A stretch of DNA of 64,000 bases from positions 1-64,000 of the forward strand of contig CAZJVS010000019.1 of NCBI GenBank assembly GCA_964549445.1, in the 5' to 3' direction. Below the pieces are notes generated by a model. That model was not told where the DNA came from, searched no databases, and worked only from the letters and a program-made list of their open reading frames with translations. Below, one piece after another: positions 35,961 to 44,113 of the stretch (position 1 is the stretch's first letter; each line of letters begins with the position of its first letter). Position numbers and translations under genes: made by a program. The stretch is from SpSt-539 sp964549445. Its GTDB lineage: Bacteria > Planctomycetota > Phycisphaerae > UBA1845 > UTPLA1.

Positions 35961-37213
35961 GCGTCTCCCCCAAGCTCGATCGAGTCGGCCTCAAACGGGG
36001 TGCGCGACAACCCACCGGCGCGAGCCGGGGCCTTTGCCTGCCGGATCGGCATCCGAATCGTCACGGTCGTCCCCCGATTCCGCTCACTCGATAGTTCGAT
36101 CGTGCCCCGCAGCGACTCCACGATCCGCTGGCAAATCGACAGTCCCAGTCCGGTGCCACGGGCCTTGGTCGTAAAGAACGGCTCGAATGCGCGCCGACAG
36201 ACATCCTCGTCCATCCCGTGTCCCTCGTCCTCGACCGAGATGAGCACCTCGTCGCTTTCACCCACGGCACGAATGCGCACGCGGCCTCCGTCAGGCGAGG
36301 CATGGGCTGCGTTCAGTAGGAGGTTCATCATCAGCTGCGCAATCTGTTGCTCGTCCGCCTCGATCGAAGGCGCGCCGTCGCAGACCACCTCCAACCGGAT
36401 TCGGGTGAAAGCCGTCTCGCGTCCGAGCAGACGTGCCACGCGCTGGGCGATCGTCGAAATCTCGCACACGCGGATCTGCGGCTTGGTCGGCCGGGCATAG
36501 TCCAGTAGATCCTTGACGGTTCGATCCAACCGCGTGATCTGCCGCAGTATCTCCTCCAAAATCGGCCGGTGAGGATTATCACCCGCCGTCGAGTCACGGA
36601 TAACCTGAATCGCACCGCTGATTCCTGCGAGCGGGTTCTTGATCTCGTGCGCCAGCGACGCCGCGAGCTGCCCGATCTCAGCCAGGTGCTCCGCCCGCGA
36701 GAGCCGTTCGTGCAGCACCTTGCGTTCGACATCGCGGACCTGGTCCGTGTAGCGCTCCTTGTAACTTTCGAGCATGACCGCCGTTTCCAGCGCCAGCAGC
36801 TTGTGCAATGCCGACAGTTTTTTCTCGACGTCGGGAAACGAGGCGGCACGTATCAACCGTTGCAGTTCCTGCCATACGACTTCCATCGCGGCCGGCATGT
36901 AGTGCTGCGGCAGGCCGACCCGAACGTGAACATGTCCGATCGATTCCCGTTGCCGAAAATAGGCCTCGTCGTAGGTCCCGGAGAAGAGGGTCTTGAGCCA
37001 GTTGAGGAAATGTCCGCGAAGTCGGTCGAGTTGCGCCTGGCCCCCCGTGAATACCCGTCGGGCGTCCCGGTGTTTCAGGATTTCGTCGTAAAAACGCTGC
37101 ACGACTTCCGGCAGACCGGGCCCAAGCGGTCCCGCGAGCGACGCCAGATGCCGGGCGTCGTCCTTGGAGAACCGGACGTAACTCATCAGTTCGTCAATGA
37201 TTGTGTCGGCCAC
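35957..37213 (-). CDS. globin-coupled histidine kinase
   Basis: About 418 aa if started at GTG 37213. Residues about 5-160 are a protoglobin/globin-coupled-sensor domain: MSYVRFSKDDARHL, FYDEILKH, and the proximal-heme His motif IGHVHVRVGLP (His about 96). A kinase core follows: H-box SLAHEIKNPLAGI, N-box LLLNAAHASPDGG, and lids EDEGHGMDE and GTGLGLSICQRI. No membrane helix, so it is a cytosolic heme sensor of O2, NO or CO or of redox state. A longer frame to ATG 37384 exists, but that codon lies inside the sigma-54 element at 37380-37394, so I prefer the GTG; the exact start is uncertain. Its partner is the NtrC-type regulator. Confidence 0.85.
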   Translation of the reverse strand: MADTIIDELMSYVRFSKDDARHLASLAGPLGPGLPEVVQRFYDEILKHRDARRVFTGGQAQLDRLRGHFLNWLKTLFSGTYDEAYFRQRESIGHVHVRVGLPQHYMPAAMEVVWQELQRLIRAASFPDVEKKLSALHKLLALETAVMLESYKERYTDQVRDVERKVLHERLSRAEHLAEIGQLAASLAHEIKNPLAGISGAIQVIRDSTAGDNPHRPILEEILRQITRLDRTVKDLLDYARPTKPQIRVCEISTIAQRVARLLGRETAFTRIRLEVVCDGAPSIEADEQQIAQLMMNLLLNAAHASPDGGRVRIRAVGESDEVLISVEDEGHGMDEDVCRRAFEPFFTTKARGTGLGLSICQRIVESLRGTIELSSERNRGTTVTIRMPIRQAKAPARAGGLSRTPFEADSIELGGDA

Positions 37214-37323
37214 GATCGCATTGTAACGGACGCGGTGAAGCACGCCCTGTCGCGGGAAAATCCGGCCCGCGTGACTTTCCGCGGTCGCCGCGATTGCCGG
37301 TGGCAAATCCACGTCATGCCGAC

Positions 37324-37338
37324 TGGCACGCAACATGC
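37324..37338 (+). promoter_or_regulatory. sigma-54 promoter reading right (receiver gene)
   Basis: TGGCACGCAACATGC: perfect TGGCACG, ATGC in place of TTGC, ten bases between GG and GC. Predicted transcript start near 37350, about 70 bases before ATG 37420. The element faces the minus-strand element at 37380-37394, so the two transcripts would overlap at their 5' ends. Confidence 0.65.
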
Positions 37339-37379
37339 GACGAGATGGCTCGGACGCGTGTCCCACGGCCCGGTAAATG

Positions 37380-37394
37380 GCCATTTCCGTGCCA
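37380..37394 (-). promoter_or_regulatory. sigma-54 promoter reading left (globin kinase/NtrC operon)
   Basis: Minus-strand TGGCACGGAAATGGC: perfect TGGCACG, TGGC in place of TTGC, ten bases between GG and GC. Predicted transcript start near 37368, so the kinase gene must begin downstream of ATG 37384, most simply at GTG 37213. It suggests that the activator controls its own synthesis. Confidence 0.6.
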
Positions 37395-37419
37395 CGCGAG
37401 ATGGGTTGATGACGTAGCC

Positions 37420-37788
37420 ATGAAACAGTCCGTATTGATCGTCGAACCCGACCTGCTGACGCGCTGGTCGTTGAAAACCTACCTGGAGCCCTGGTTCACG
37501 GTCTACGCAAGCTCTGAGCCGGAGCAAGCAGGACGCGTTGCGGGAGAACGAGCGCTCGACGCGCTGATCGTTTCTGACGCCATCCCCAGCGCAGCCGTCC
37601 AACAGATCGAACAAAAGGCGCGCTTCCGAAATCCGTGCGTCCGGATCATCCGTACGGTTTCCGGTCCCTCCTCTGCGGAAAAACCCGCAACGGAATCCGA
37701 ATATCGACTCGAGAAGCCCTTCGAACTTGGCCAGCTTCGAAGTTTCCTCGGCGTTCCGGAGCCGGTCCGCAATGACAAGCATGGCTGA
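37420..37788 (+). CDS. short receiver-like protein
   Basis: A 122-aa protein with the fold pattern of a response-regulator receiver: SVLIVEPDLLTRWSL at the first strand, a possible phospho-acceptor Asp in LIVSDAIPS (shifted by one residue from the usual spacing), a Thr in IIRTVSG, and EKPFELGQL with the conserved Lys-Pro. No output domain. It opens a plus-strand group with the second 2-oxoacid oxidoreductase and is divergent from the globin kinase. It may take phosphate from that kinase or act as a phosphate sink; whether the Asp is functional is uncertain. Confidence 0.7.
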   Translation: MKQSVLIVEPDLLTRWSLKTYLEPWFTVYASSEPEQAGRVAGERALDALIVSDAIPSAAVQQIEQKARFRNPCVRIIRTVSGPSSAEKPATESEYRLEKPFELGQLRSFLGVPEPVRNDKHG

Positions 37789-37844
37789 ACCATTGGCAGG
37801 GCAAACAGGCAGCCAGCACCGGCGTTTGCGAAAGTAACCCGAAT

Positions 37845-37859
37845 CGGAACGGAGCTTGC
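37845..37859 (+). promoter_or_regulatory. sigma-54-like promoter before the gamma-delta oxidoreductase gene
   Basis: CGGAACGGAGCTTGC followed by TT: exact TTGC, correct GG to GC spacing of ten, but two mismatches in the -24 half. Predicted transcript start near 37870, 45 bases before ATG 37915. Confidence 0.55.
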
Positions 37860-37914
37860 TTATAGGAGATGCGGAGGCCCGCCGCGTCGGACCCCGTTTG
37901 TGGAGAACCCGGGA

Positions 37915-38847
37915 ATGGTCACCGATTTCAAACTGCCGATTCGCGACGAACTCGGCTTCTGCAACATCCTGCTCTCCGCGCTCGGCGGCGACGGGGCCAA
38001 CATGGGCGCCAAACTGCTCTTCAAGATCGGCTGCACTCATTTCGGCCTTGATGGCGGCTACGACGCGCGCTACGGCTCTGAGAAGAAAGGCACCGCGACG
38101 GATGTCTGCGTCCGCTTCTGCGACTGCGGTACGCCGGTCCGACAGTCCGGCCCGACCAACCGGGCCCATTTCCTGGTGGTCTTTCACGACAACCTGATCG
38201 CGCCGCTCGACCTCGGCTGCGGACTGCAGCCCGGCGCGATCTGCATCGTCAATACGATCCAATCTCCCGAACGAATTCGCGACGATCTCCGCCTGGCCGG
38301 CGGCAAGATCATCTGCGTCGATGCCACAAAGATCGCCGCCGAGTCCCGAAGCCGGCTCAACATGCCGCTGATGGCGATCCTGACGCACGAACTCGGCTTT
38401 CCGGACGATCTCATGAAGTCCGTCATCTCCAAGCAGTGGCCACGAGCGGCCTCGGTGAATACTGCGGCATTTGACCGCGCTCTAGTCGGCGTCTCTGCCG
38501 CGAGTTTCTCCGGCGGTGAGCGCCGCGCTCCGACCAAACCGAGCGCCGCCCGGGGGCCACTGGGATGGAAGAACATGCTGAACGGGGGGACGATCGACGC
38601 CCGCTACCACACCACCGCCGGTCGCGACAACCGCATTGCCGCGCTCGGCCGCGTGCCGACATTTAACGCGGGCGCATGCACCTCCTGTGGAATCTGCCTC
38701 ACCGTCTGTTCCGACCCGGGCGGCCTCATGTGGAACCAGGGCCGCATGACCGGCATCGATGATCGATTCTGCAAGGGCTGCATGCGCTGCGTCGAGGTTT
38801 GTCCAGACACAAAGCGCGGCAAAGCGCTGACATTTGGCGTGTCATAG
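37915..38847 (+). CDS. 2-oxoacid:ferredoxin oxidoreductase gamma-delta fusion
   Basis: A 310-aa fusion of a gamma subunit (about 1-185) and a two-cluster ferredoxin (about 240-310). The gamma part has LLSALGGDGANMGAKLL and SYG-like GGYDARYGSEKKGT, then LIAPLDLGCGLQPGAICIVN. The ferredoxin motifs are CTSCGICLTVCS (Ser instead of the usual Pro after the last Cys) and CKGCMRCVEVCP. I use ATG 37915 with GGAG nine bases upstream; GTG 37900 is possible. The alpha-beta fusion follows after 15 bases. Similarity is to pyruvate-type (Por) enzymes. Confidence 0.88.
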   Translation: MVTDFKLPIRDELGFCNILLSALGGDGANMGAKLLFKIGCTHFGLDGGYDARYGSEKKGTATDVCVRFCDCGTPVRQSGPTNRAHFLVVFHDNLIAPLDLGCGLQPGAICIVNTIQSPERIRDDLRLAGGKIICVDATKIAAESRSRLNMPLMAILTHELGFPDDLMKSVISKQWPRAASVNTAAFDRALVGVSAASFSGGERRAPTKPSAARGPLGWKNMLNGGTIDARYHTTAGRDNRIAALGRVPTFNAGACTSCGICLTVCSDPGGLMWNQGRMTGIDDRFCKGCMRCVEVCPDTKRGKALTFGVS

Positions 38848-38862
38848 CAAGCGAGGACTCGA

Positions 38863-41166
38863 ATGACTGCTCTTTCAAACGTTCAACTCCAGTCACCGCG
38901 ACGGAAGACCGCCGAGCAAGTCGCCTGGCTCGGCAACGGCAACGAAGCCGTCGCCCGAGCCATCCTCGACATCGGCTACGACGCCGAGGGCTACTACCCG
39001 ATTACCCCCTCCTCCGACGTGGGTGAGGCCGTCTCCAAGGCCTTCGCCGACGGCGAAACCGATCTCGCCTTCATCGTCGGCACCAGCGAACTCGCCGCCC
39101 TCGGCATCTGCACCGGCGCCGCCATTGCCGGCGGCCGCGTCGTGGACGTCACCAGCGCCAATGGCCTGCTCCTCAAAGCCGAACAAATGCCCGCCATCGC
39201 CGGCCTCGGCCTGCCGATGGTCCTGAACCTCTCCACGCGCGACGTCTCCGCGCCGCTCAACATCAAGAACGGCCACAGCGATCTCTACGCCACCCTCGGC
39301 TGGGGTTGGCTCACGTTTCTCGCGCCGAACGTGCAGGCCTGCTACGACATGAACATTATCGCCATCCGCCTCGCCGAAGCCGTCAATCTGCCGGCCATCG
39401 TCGCTTATGACGGCTTCCACACCTCGCACGCCAACCGCCGCATCCACGTCTTCAAAGACCGCGATGTTGTCCGCAGCTTCGTCGGTCCGACGCCATTCAA
39501 GGCCACGCTCGACGGCAAGAACGGCCGCTTCAGTCTCCTCGACGTAAAAAACCCCAAGACCTTCGGCCCGTACATGAACGACGACCTGATCAACGCCAAG
39601 GTCCAGATGGACCTCAAGTTCGACCGCGCGTTTAAGATGCTCCCCGCCCTGTTTGATGAGTATGCCGCCCTGTCCGGCCGGCGCTACGGATTCGTCCAGC
39701 AATATGGCGACTCGTCTGCTGCTTCGTGTCTCGTCGCCCTCAATACCGCCGGCGAAGCCGCCCGCGACGCCGTCGACGCCCGCCAGAAACGCGGAGAATC
39801 GTCCAACCTCGTCATCCCGACCGTTCTGCGACCCTGGCCGGAGGACGCCATAGTCGAGGCCTTGGGCGATGCATCGACGATTGTCGTCGCCGAACGCGCC
39901 AGCCAGTATGGCGCCAACAATTACCTCGCCAACGAAATCGGCGCGGCACTGCAGCGGCGCAGCAACACCGCCCGCATCATCCAGCGGAGCTACGGCATTG
40001 GCGGCCTGAATTTCACCATGGACGATGCCCTGACGCTCTATGCCGAAGCCGACACAGACGCGCCGCCCCCGCGACAGACAACGGATGATCGCCCCGCCTT
40101 CTCATTCGCACCGCACAAGACCTACCACGGCGCGTGGCCCGGCGACGAATCGTATGCCCCGGCGCCGACGTTCACGCCGCTCACCATCGACCAGCTCTCA
40201 TTCAACGCATCGCAGGACGGCAAGGTCAACCTCAAGCAGCTTTCCAACATGGCCACGCGCTTCGATAAGCACACGGCCTGCCCGGGCTGCGGCATCTTCA
40301 CGACCCTCAACCTCTTCCTGCGGGGCATCGATGGGCAGGTCGTCCTCATCTTCAACACCGGCTGCGGAATGGTCGTCACGACCGGCTACCCGCTGACCAG
40401 CTTCCGCGTGCCCTACTTCCACAACCTCTTCCACAATGCGTCCTCCACCGCCACGGGCGTTGTGGAAATGATCAAGCGCTTCCAGAAGCGAGGCGACCTG
40501 CCGGAGGACATCACCGTCATCGCCGTCAGTGGCGACGGCGGCGACGACATCGGAATGGACCAGGTCATCGGCGCCGCCCTCCGAAACGACCCGTTCATCC
40601 TTCTTGAGTACGACAACAAGGGCTACATGAACACCGGCGCCCAGCTCTGCTACTCCGGCTACAAAGGCCAGAAGGCCAGTAACGCCCACGTCGGCCCGCA
40701 GCAAACCGGCAAGACCCAGCACCACAAGGAGATCATCGAAATCCTGCGCGGCACGTTCTGTCCGTATCTCGCCACGGTCAGCGAAACACATGCACCCGAC
40801 ATGATCCGCAAGGCCCGCAAGGCGCAGGCCACGGTCCGCGCCGGCGGATTCGCCTTCGTCAAAGCCCTGTCGGTCTGCCCGCTGAACTGGGGCGTCGAAG
40901 ACCACATCGGCCCTTCGGCCGTCGAGGCCGCGGTTGACGCGTGCATGCACCCGCTCATCGAAGTCGAGCACGGCAAGACGCGGATTACCTTCGACCCCGA
41001 AACCGCCGGCAGCAAGATTCCCGTAACCGACGCCTTCGCAAAGATGGGCGGCGCATTCAGCCACCTGGCAAAGCCCGACTTCGCCGCCGTTGCACGCGAG
41101 GTACAGGAGGAAGTCGACCGCCGCTGGGCCCGCCTCAAGGCGATGGCGGCGAGCGAGTTGCTATAG
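38863..41166 (+). CDS. 2-oxoacid (pyruvate-type):ferredoxin oxidoreductase alpha-beta fusion
   Basis: A 767-aa fusion. Alpha part (about 20-400): GNGNEAVARAILDIGYDAEG, YYPITPSSDVGEAV, SANGLLLKAEQMPAIAGLGLP and DGFHTSHANRRI. Beta part (about 460-760): CPGCGIFTTLN, FNTGCGMVV and the TPP/Mg motif VSGDGGDDIGMDQVIGAALRN with DNKGYMNTG. With the gamma-delta protein it makes a complete four-domain enzyme in two chains. The alpha domain resembles pyruvate:ferredoxin oxidoreductases, so pyruvate to acetyl-CoA (or the reverse) is the likely reaction. Pyruvate from the nearby malic enzyme would be a direct source. Rare in having alpha and beta in one chain while gamma and delta share the other. Confidence 0.88.
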   Translation: MTALSNVQLQSPRRKTAEQVAWLGNGNEAVARAILDIGYDAEGYYPITPSSDVGEAVSKAFADGETDLAFIVGTSELAALGICTGAAIAGGRVVDVTSANGLLLKAEQMPAIAGLGLPMVLNLSTRDVSAPLNIKNGHSDLYATLGWGWLTFLAPNVQACYDMNIIAIRLAEAVNLPAIVAYDGFHTSHANRRIHVFKDRDVVRSFVGPTPFKATLDGKNGRFSLLDVKNPKTFGPYMNDDLINAKVQMDLKFDRAFKMLPALFDEYAALSGRRYGFVQQYGDSSAASCLVALNTAGEAARDAVDARQKRGESSNLVIPTVLRPWPEDAIVEALGDASTIVVAERASQYGANNYLANEIGAALQRRSNTARIIQRSYGIGGLNFTMDDALTLYAEADTDAPPPRQTTDDRPAFSFAPHKTYHGAWPGDESYAPAPTFTPLTIDQLSFNASQDGKVNLKQLSNMATRFDKHTACPGCGIFTTLNLFLRGIDGQVVLIFNTGCGMVVTTGYPLTSFRVPYFHNLFHNASSTATGVVEMIKRFQKRGDLPEDITVIAVSGDGGDDIGMDQVIGAALRNDPFILLEYDNKGYMNTGAQLCYSGYKGQKASNAHVGPQQTGKTQHHKEIIEILRGTFCPYLATVSETHAPDMIRKARKAQATVRAGGFAFVKALSVCPLNWGVEDHIGPSAVEAAVDACMHPLIEVEHGKTRITFDPETAGSKIPVTDAFAKMGGAFSHLAKPDFAAVAREVQEEVDRRWARLKAMAASELL

Positions 41167-41202
41167 CACGAATGCCCGGGCCAGCACACCGGGAGACCAT
41201 TC

Positions 41203-41727
41203 ATGATCCGACGAAACACCCTCAATTTCGCAATCGATTTCGTCACCTTACTCATCATGTTCGGCGTCGCGATGACCGGCCTTTTTTTGCGCTTCGTCCT
41301 GCCCCCCGGAAGTCGCGGCGGTGCCGGCCGCTCGCTCTGGAGCTGGGATCGGCACGACTTCGGTGATCTTCATTTCTATCTGGTGCTGGGACTGCTCAGC
41401 ATTGTCGTCGTCCACCTGGCCCTTCACTGGAATTGGGTCTGTGTCACGGTCCGGAACTGGTTCGCCCGCGGCGGCGGCCCCGCTGCCGGGCGGCATAGCT
41501 GGCTGCGACCGGCGTCGGGCGTGCTTGCCCTCACCCTGATCGTCTCCGCCGGCGCGGTGCTTTTTATGGTGGCCATGAAACGTGTCGAACTGGGCACCGG
41601 CGCCCAACGCGATTCGTCCGGATTGCAGGGCCGCGGACGCGGTGCCTGGTTGGACACCTCGCCCCGCCAGGGACGTGGCGGGCATGGCAGAGGCGCTGCG
41701 GAGAAGGCCACGGGAGTCGAGCCATGA
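41203..41727 (+). CDS. DUF4405-like membrane protein
   Basis: A 174-aa membrane protein with three helices: LNFAIDFVTLLIMFGVAMTG, DLHFYLVLGLLSIVVVHLALHW and VLALTLIVSAGAVLFMVA. Histidines in WDRHDFGDLHFY and VVHLALHW resemble the heme-b ligands of DUF4405/cytochrome b561-like proteins. The Gly/Arg-rich C-terminal tail is cytoplasmic or periplasmic and probably disordered. Its last bases overlap the start of the next gene (ATGA at 41724). An electron-transfer role is possible but not shown. Confidence 0.7.
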   Translation: MIRRNTLNFAIDFVTLLIMFGVAMTGLFLRFVLPPGSRGGAGRSLWSWDRHDFGDLHFYLVLGLLSIVVVHLALHWNWVCVTVRNWFARGGGPAAGRHSWLRPASGVLALTLIVSAGAVLFMVAMKRVELGTGAQRDSSGLQGRGRGAWLDTSPRQGRGGHGRGAAEKATGVEP

Positions 41728-43115
41728 AATCAAAACAAACTCTGCGCGACGACGACGATGTGCTCGCGTTGAGCGACGAAATCCAACGCGAAGCGGAATC
41801 GAACGGCAACGGAAACGGCGGAGCGACGTACCCGCACGAGAAACAGCGGCGCGTCCGCACCCGGCTGATCCACGGCGTCGGCCGCAGCCGTAAGTGGGAC
41901 TACAACCACCACGTCGTCCCGCCGATCTCCTCCAGCGCGACATTCCGGCTCGACTCGGCCCGCCGCGGAGCACAGGGATTCGTCGACTTCGCCCATCTCA
42001 CGCCGGACAGCGAATCGCACACCCCCATCTATATTTATGACCGCCTCGATGAACCCACCCGCGCCATGCTCGAGGAAAACCTCGCCGTCGCCGAACGAGG
42101 CGAGATGGCCGTCTGCTTTGCATCAGGCATGGCCGCCATCAGCGCCGCCATCGGCGTCCTGACTCGCGGCGGCGATCACATCATCGCCCACCGCACGCTC
42201 TACGGCTGCACCTACTCGCTGCTCACCAACTGGCTGAGCCGATACAACATCCATCTCACCCTCGTCGACCTCAACGACCCCGCCGTGCTCCGCGAGGCCG
42301 AACGCGACGCGACCCGCGTCGTTTACTTCGAAACCCCCGTGAACCCCGACATGCAGCTCATCGACATCGCCGCCGTCCGTCGCGAAGTCGACCGCCTCAA
42401 CGAATATCGCCCGGAAGACCGCCGCATTCGCGTCGTGGTCGACAACACCTTCGCCAGTCCGTTCTGTCAGCGGCCCCTGACGCTCGGCGCCGACGTCGTC
42501 GTCGAGTCGCTTACGAAGGGCGTCGGCGGGTTCGGAACCGACACGGGCGGCGTTGTCGTCGGCCCGCGCGACCTGCGGGACCCGATCATGATGTACCGCA
42601 AGGATTTTGGCGGCACGCTCTCGCCCAAGGCCGCCTGGAACACGCTCGTCTTCGGCCTGCCTTCGCTCGCCGCCCGGATGGCCAACTATCAGAAGACCGC
42701 CCACCACGTCGCCCGCTTCCTCGAAGGGCATCCCAAGGTCCGCCGCGTCCTCTACCCCGGCCTGCCGAGCTTCCCCGAATACGAACTCGCAAAGCGCCAG
42801 ATGGTCACCGAGGACGGAAAATTCGCCCCCGGCTCGATGATTTACTTCGTGCTGCGATCCGAGGCCAACGACGACAATCCCGGCGAGCGGCTCATCGACT
42901 GGATCGCCGAGAACTCATACTGCATCACGCTGGCCGTTTCGCTGGGGCAGGTCAAAACGCTGATCGAGTGTCCCTACACGATGACCCACGCGGCACTTCC
43001 GCTCGAGCAGAAACTCGCGGATGGACTCGAACCCGGCGGAATCCGCCTCAGCGTTGGGCTGGAAGACTGGCGAGACATCACGGACGAGTTGTCCGAAGCC
43101 CTCGAGTGCGTGTAA
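41724..43115 (+). CDS. Cys/Met-metabolism PLP-dependent enzyme
   Basis: A 463-aa gamma-synthase/gamma-lyase family enzyme. The PLP Lys sits in SLTKGVGGFGTDTGG; other family landmarks are YDRLDEPTRAMLEENLA, FASGMAAISAAI, DNTFASPFCQRPL and the C-terminal RLSVGLED. About 45 residues precede the usual family start. Candidates are methionine gamma-lyase, cystathionine gamma-synthase or O-acetylhomoserine sulfhydrylase; substrate residues do not allow a choice. Translationally coupled to the DUF4405-like gene, an unusual partnership. Confidence 0.88.
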   Translation: MKSKQTLRDDDDVLALSDEIQREAESNGNGNGGATYPHEKQRRVRTRLIHGVGRSRKWDYNHHVVPPISSSATFRLDSARRGAQGFVDFAHLTPDSESHTPIYIYDRLDEPTRAMLEENLAVAERGEMAVCFASGMAAISAAIGVLTRGGDHIIAHRTLYGCTYSLLTNWLSRYNIHLTLVDLNDPAVLREAERDATRVVYFETPVNPDMQLIDIAAVRREVDRLNEYRPEDRRIRVVVDNTFASPFCQRPLTLGADVVVESLTKGVGGFGTDTGGVVVGPRDLRDPIMMYRKDFGGTLSPKAAWNTLVFGLPSLAARMANYQKTAHHVARFLEGHPKVRRVLYPGLPSFPEYELAKRQMVTEDGKFAPGSMIYFVLRSEANDDNPGERLIDWIAENSYCITLAVSLGQVKTLIECPYTMTHAALPLEQKLADGLEPGGIRLSVGLEDWRDITDELSEALECV

Positions 43116-43171
43116 GCAGGACTCGCGCACCGCTTCGCCCCGGCCGTGCAAGCGACTATCATGGCATTACG

Positions 43172-43624
43172 ATGTTCGCCTGCATGATTCGTTGCCGCGC
43201 GGCAATTCATCGCCCCCTGCTCACACTCGCCGCCATCATCCTTTCCAATCCGAGCTGCGGTGTCTATCGGCCGGTGTCCACGCTGCTTCAACGCGACGTA
43301 CCGTCATCCCAACCCGCGCCGATTGTGCCGGATCTCGGCGGCTGCGTAGAGGCCACCGACGGCTTCGTGGCGACATTCAACAATTCCGTCATCAATGGCG
43401 AAATTGCCGTCACGGTGAAGGGCCCCAACGACGCCAGCCGACCCCAGATCGAGATCATCGACTTCAGCGGAATCGTCGTCGTCGAAACGACCCCGGCCGA
43501 TTGTCAAAAGCTGACCGTGAGATTCACGCCCCCGACGACGACGCTCTACTCCATTCACGTAAACGAATGCGGCCCGATCGACGGACCCGCGATCTACGAG
43601 CTCACCGTCACGCAAGCGGACTGA
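43172..43624 (+). CDS. small secreted protein of unknown function
   Basis: A 150-aa protein from ATG 43172 (an in-frame ATG at 43184 would trim four residues). The N-terminus has a hydrophobic signal (RPLLTLAAIILSNPSC) ending near a lipobox-like Cys. The mature part is beta-rich with three further Cys and resembles small Ig-like or pre-peptidase C-terminal-type modules (VRFTPPTTTLYSIHVNECG), but I cannot name a family. It is separated from the PLP enzyme by 56 bases and followed by two micro-ORFs on the opposite strand. Confidence 0.6.
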   Translation: MFACMIRCRAAIHRPLLTLAAIILSNPSCGVYRPVSTLLQRDVPSSQPAPIVPDLGGCVEATDGFVATFNNSVINGEIAVTVKGPNDASRPQIEIIDFSGIVVVETTPADCQKLTVRFTPPTTTLYSIHVNECGPIDGPAIYELTVTQAD

Positions 43625-43642
43625 CTGCGGCGCTACCGCAAT

Positions 43643-43798
43643 TCAAGCGCCGGTTCCCTGCAATGCCGCAAAGAACGGCTTGACGGTTTCCACAAGGTAC
43701 GTGCCGATCCCCATGAAGATGTTGAGCAACTCGGAAATGATCGCGATAAACGTGTAGGCATTTCCGAGAAACAGCGACAGTCCGCCCGTCAAATCCAT
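43643..43798 (-). CDS. candidate 51-aa hydrophobic micro-protein
   Basis: Begins MDLTGGLSLFLGNAY and is followed by a continuous hydrophobic segment (FIAIISELLNIFMGIGTYLV) of membrane-helix length, then ETVKPFFAAL and a short tail. GGGAG lies six bases before the ATG. Not similar to anything I recognise. The ribosome site, composition and single TM make it a plausible small membrane peptide, but without homologues it remains a candidate. Confidence 0.5.
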   Translation of the reverse strand: MDLTGGLSLFLGNAYTFIAIISELLNIFMGIGTYLVETVKPFFAALQGTGA

Positions 43799-43866
43799 AC
43801 CAATCTCCCAGTCGCAGGATGCCCGGCCGACACTGCCGGACGCACAATATTAAATCGGCACACGGC

Positions 43867-44031
43867 TCAAATCGTCCATCCGTAATCACCCTCGGCACCC
43901 CGCCGCGACTGCGGAAAAATCCACAATCGTTCGATCATCGCTGTTGGGGGCCGGTTCTGCATCAGCAGGCTCGGGGCCAAATCGGATTGCCCTGCGTTCA
44001 ATCCGGCGACAATCAGCCGTCGAACCCCCAT
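43867..44031 (-). CDS. candidate 54-aa micro-protein
   Basis: Begins MGVRRLIVAGLNAGQS, with AAGGAG six bases before the ATG, and ends at TGA 43867-43869. It precedes the hydrophobic micro-protein by 68 bases on the same strand, so the two could form a small transcript divergent from resB. Composition is ordinary and no motif is seen; it could be chance. Confidence 0.35.
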   Translation of the reverse strand: MGVRRLIVAGLNAGQSDLAPSLLMQNRPPTAMIERLWIFPQSRRGAEGDYGWTI

Positions 44032-44061
44032 GGCACACTCCTTGCTAGTTCAGCTTTCGAA

Positions 44062-44081
44062 CGACTCGCCTTCGCGAGTCG
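44062..44081. repeat. 8-bp perfect hairpin/palindrome upstream of resB
   Basis: CGACTCGC at 44062-44069 and GCGAGTCG at 44074-44081 with a four-base loop, 32 bases before the resB start and 31 bases upstream of the divergent micro-ORF. No T tract follows in either direction, so an operator or leader structure is more likely than a terminator. Confidence 0.5.
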
Positions 44082-44113
44082 CGGGACTCTGACCCGCTAA
44101 CCGGAGTTGTGCC

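Noticed and set aside
43608..43898. 96-codon minus-strand frame
   Set aside because: Overlaps the better-supported micro-ORFs in a different frame, has no good ribosome site and many Cys/Arg codons typical of a shadow.
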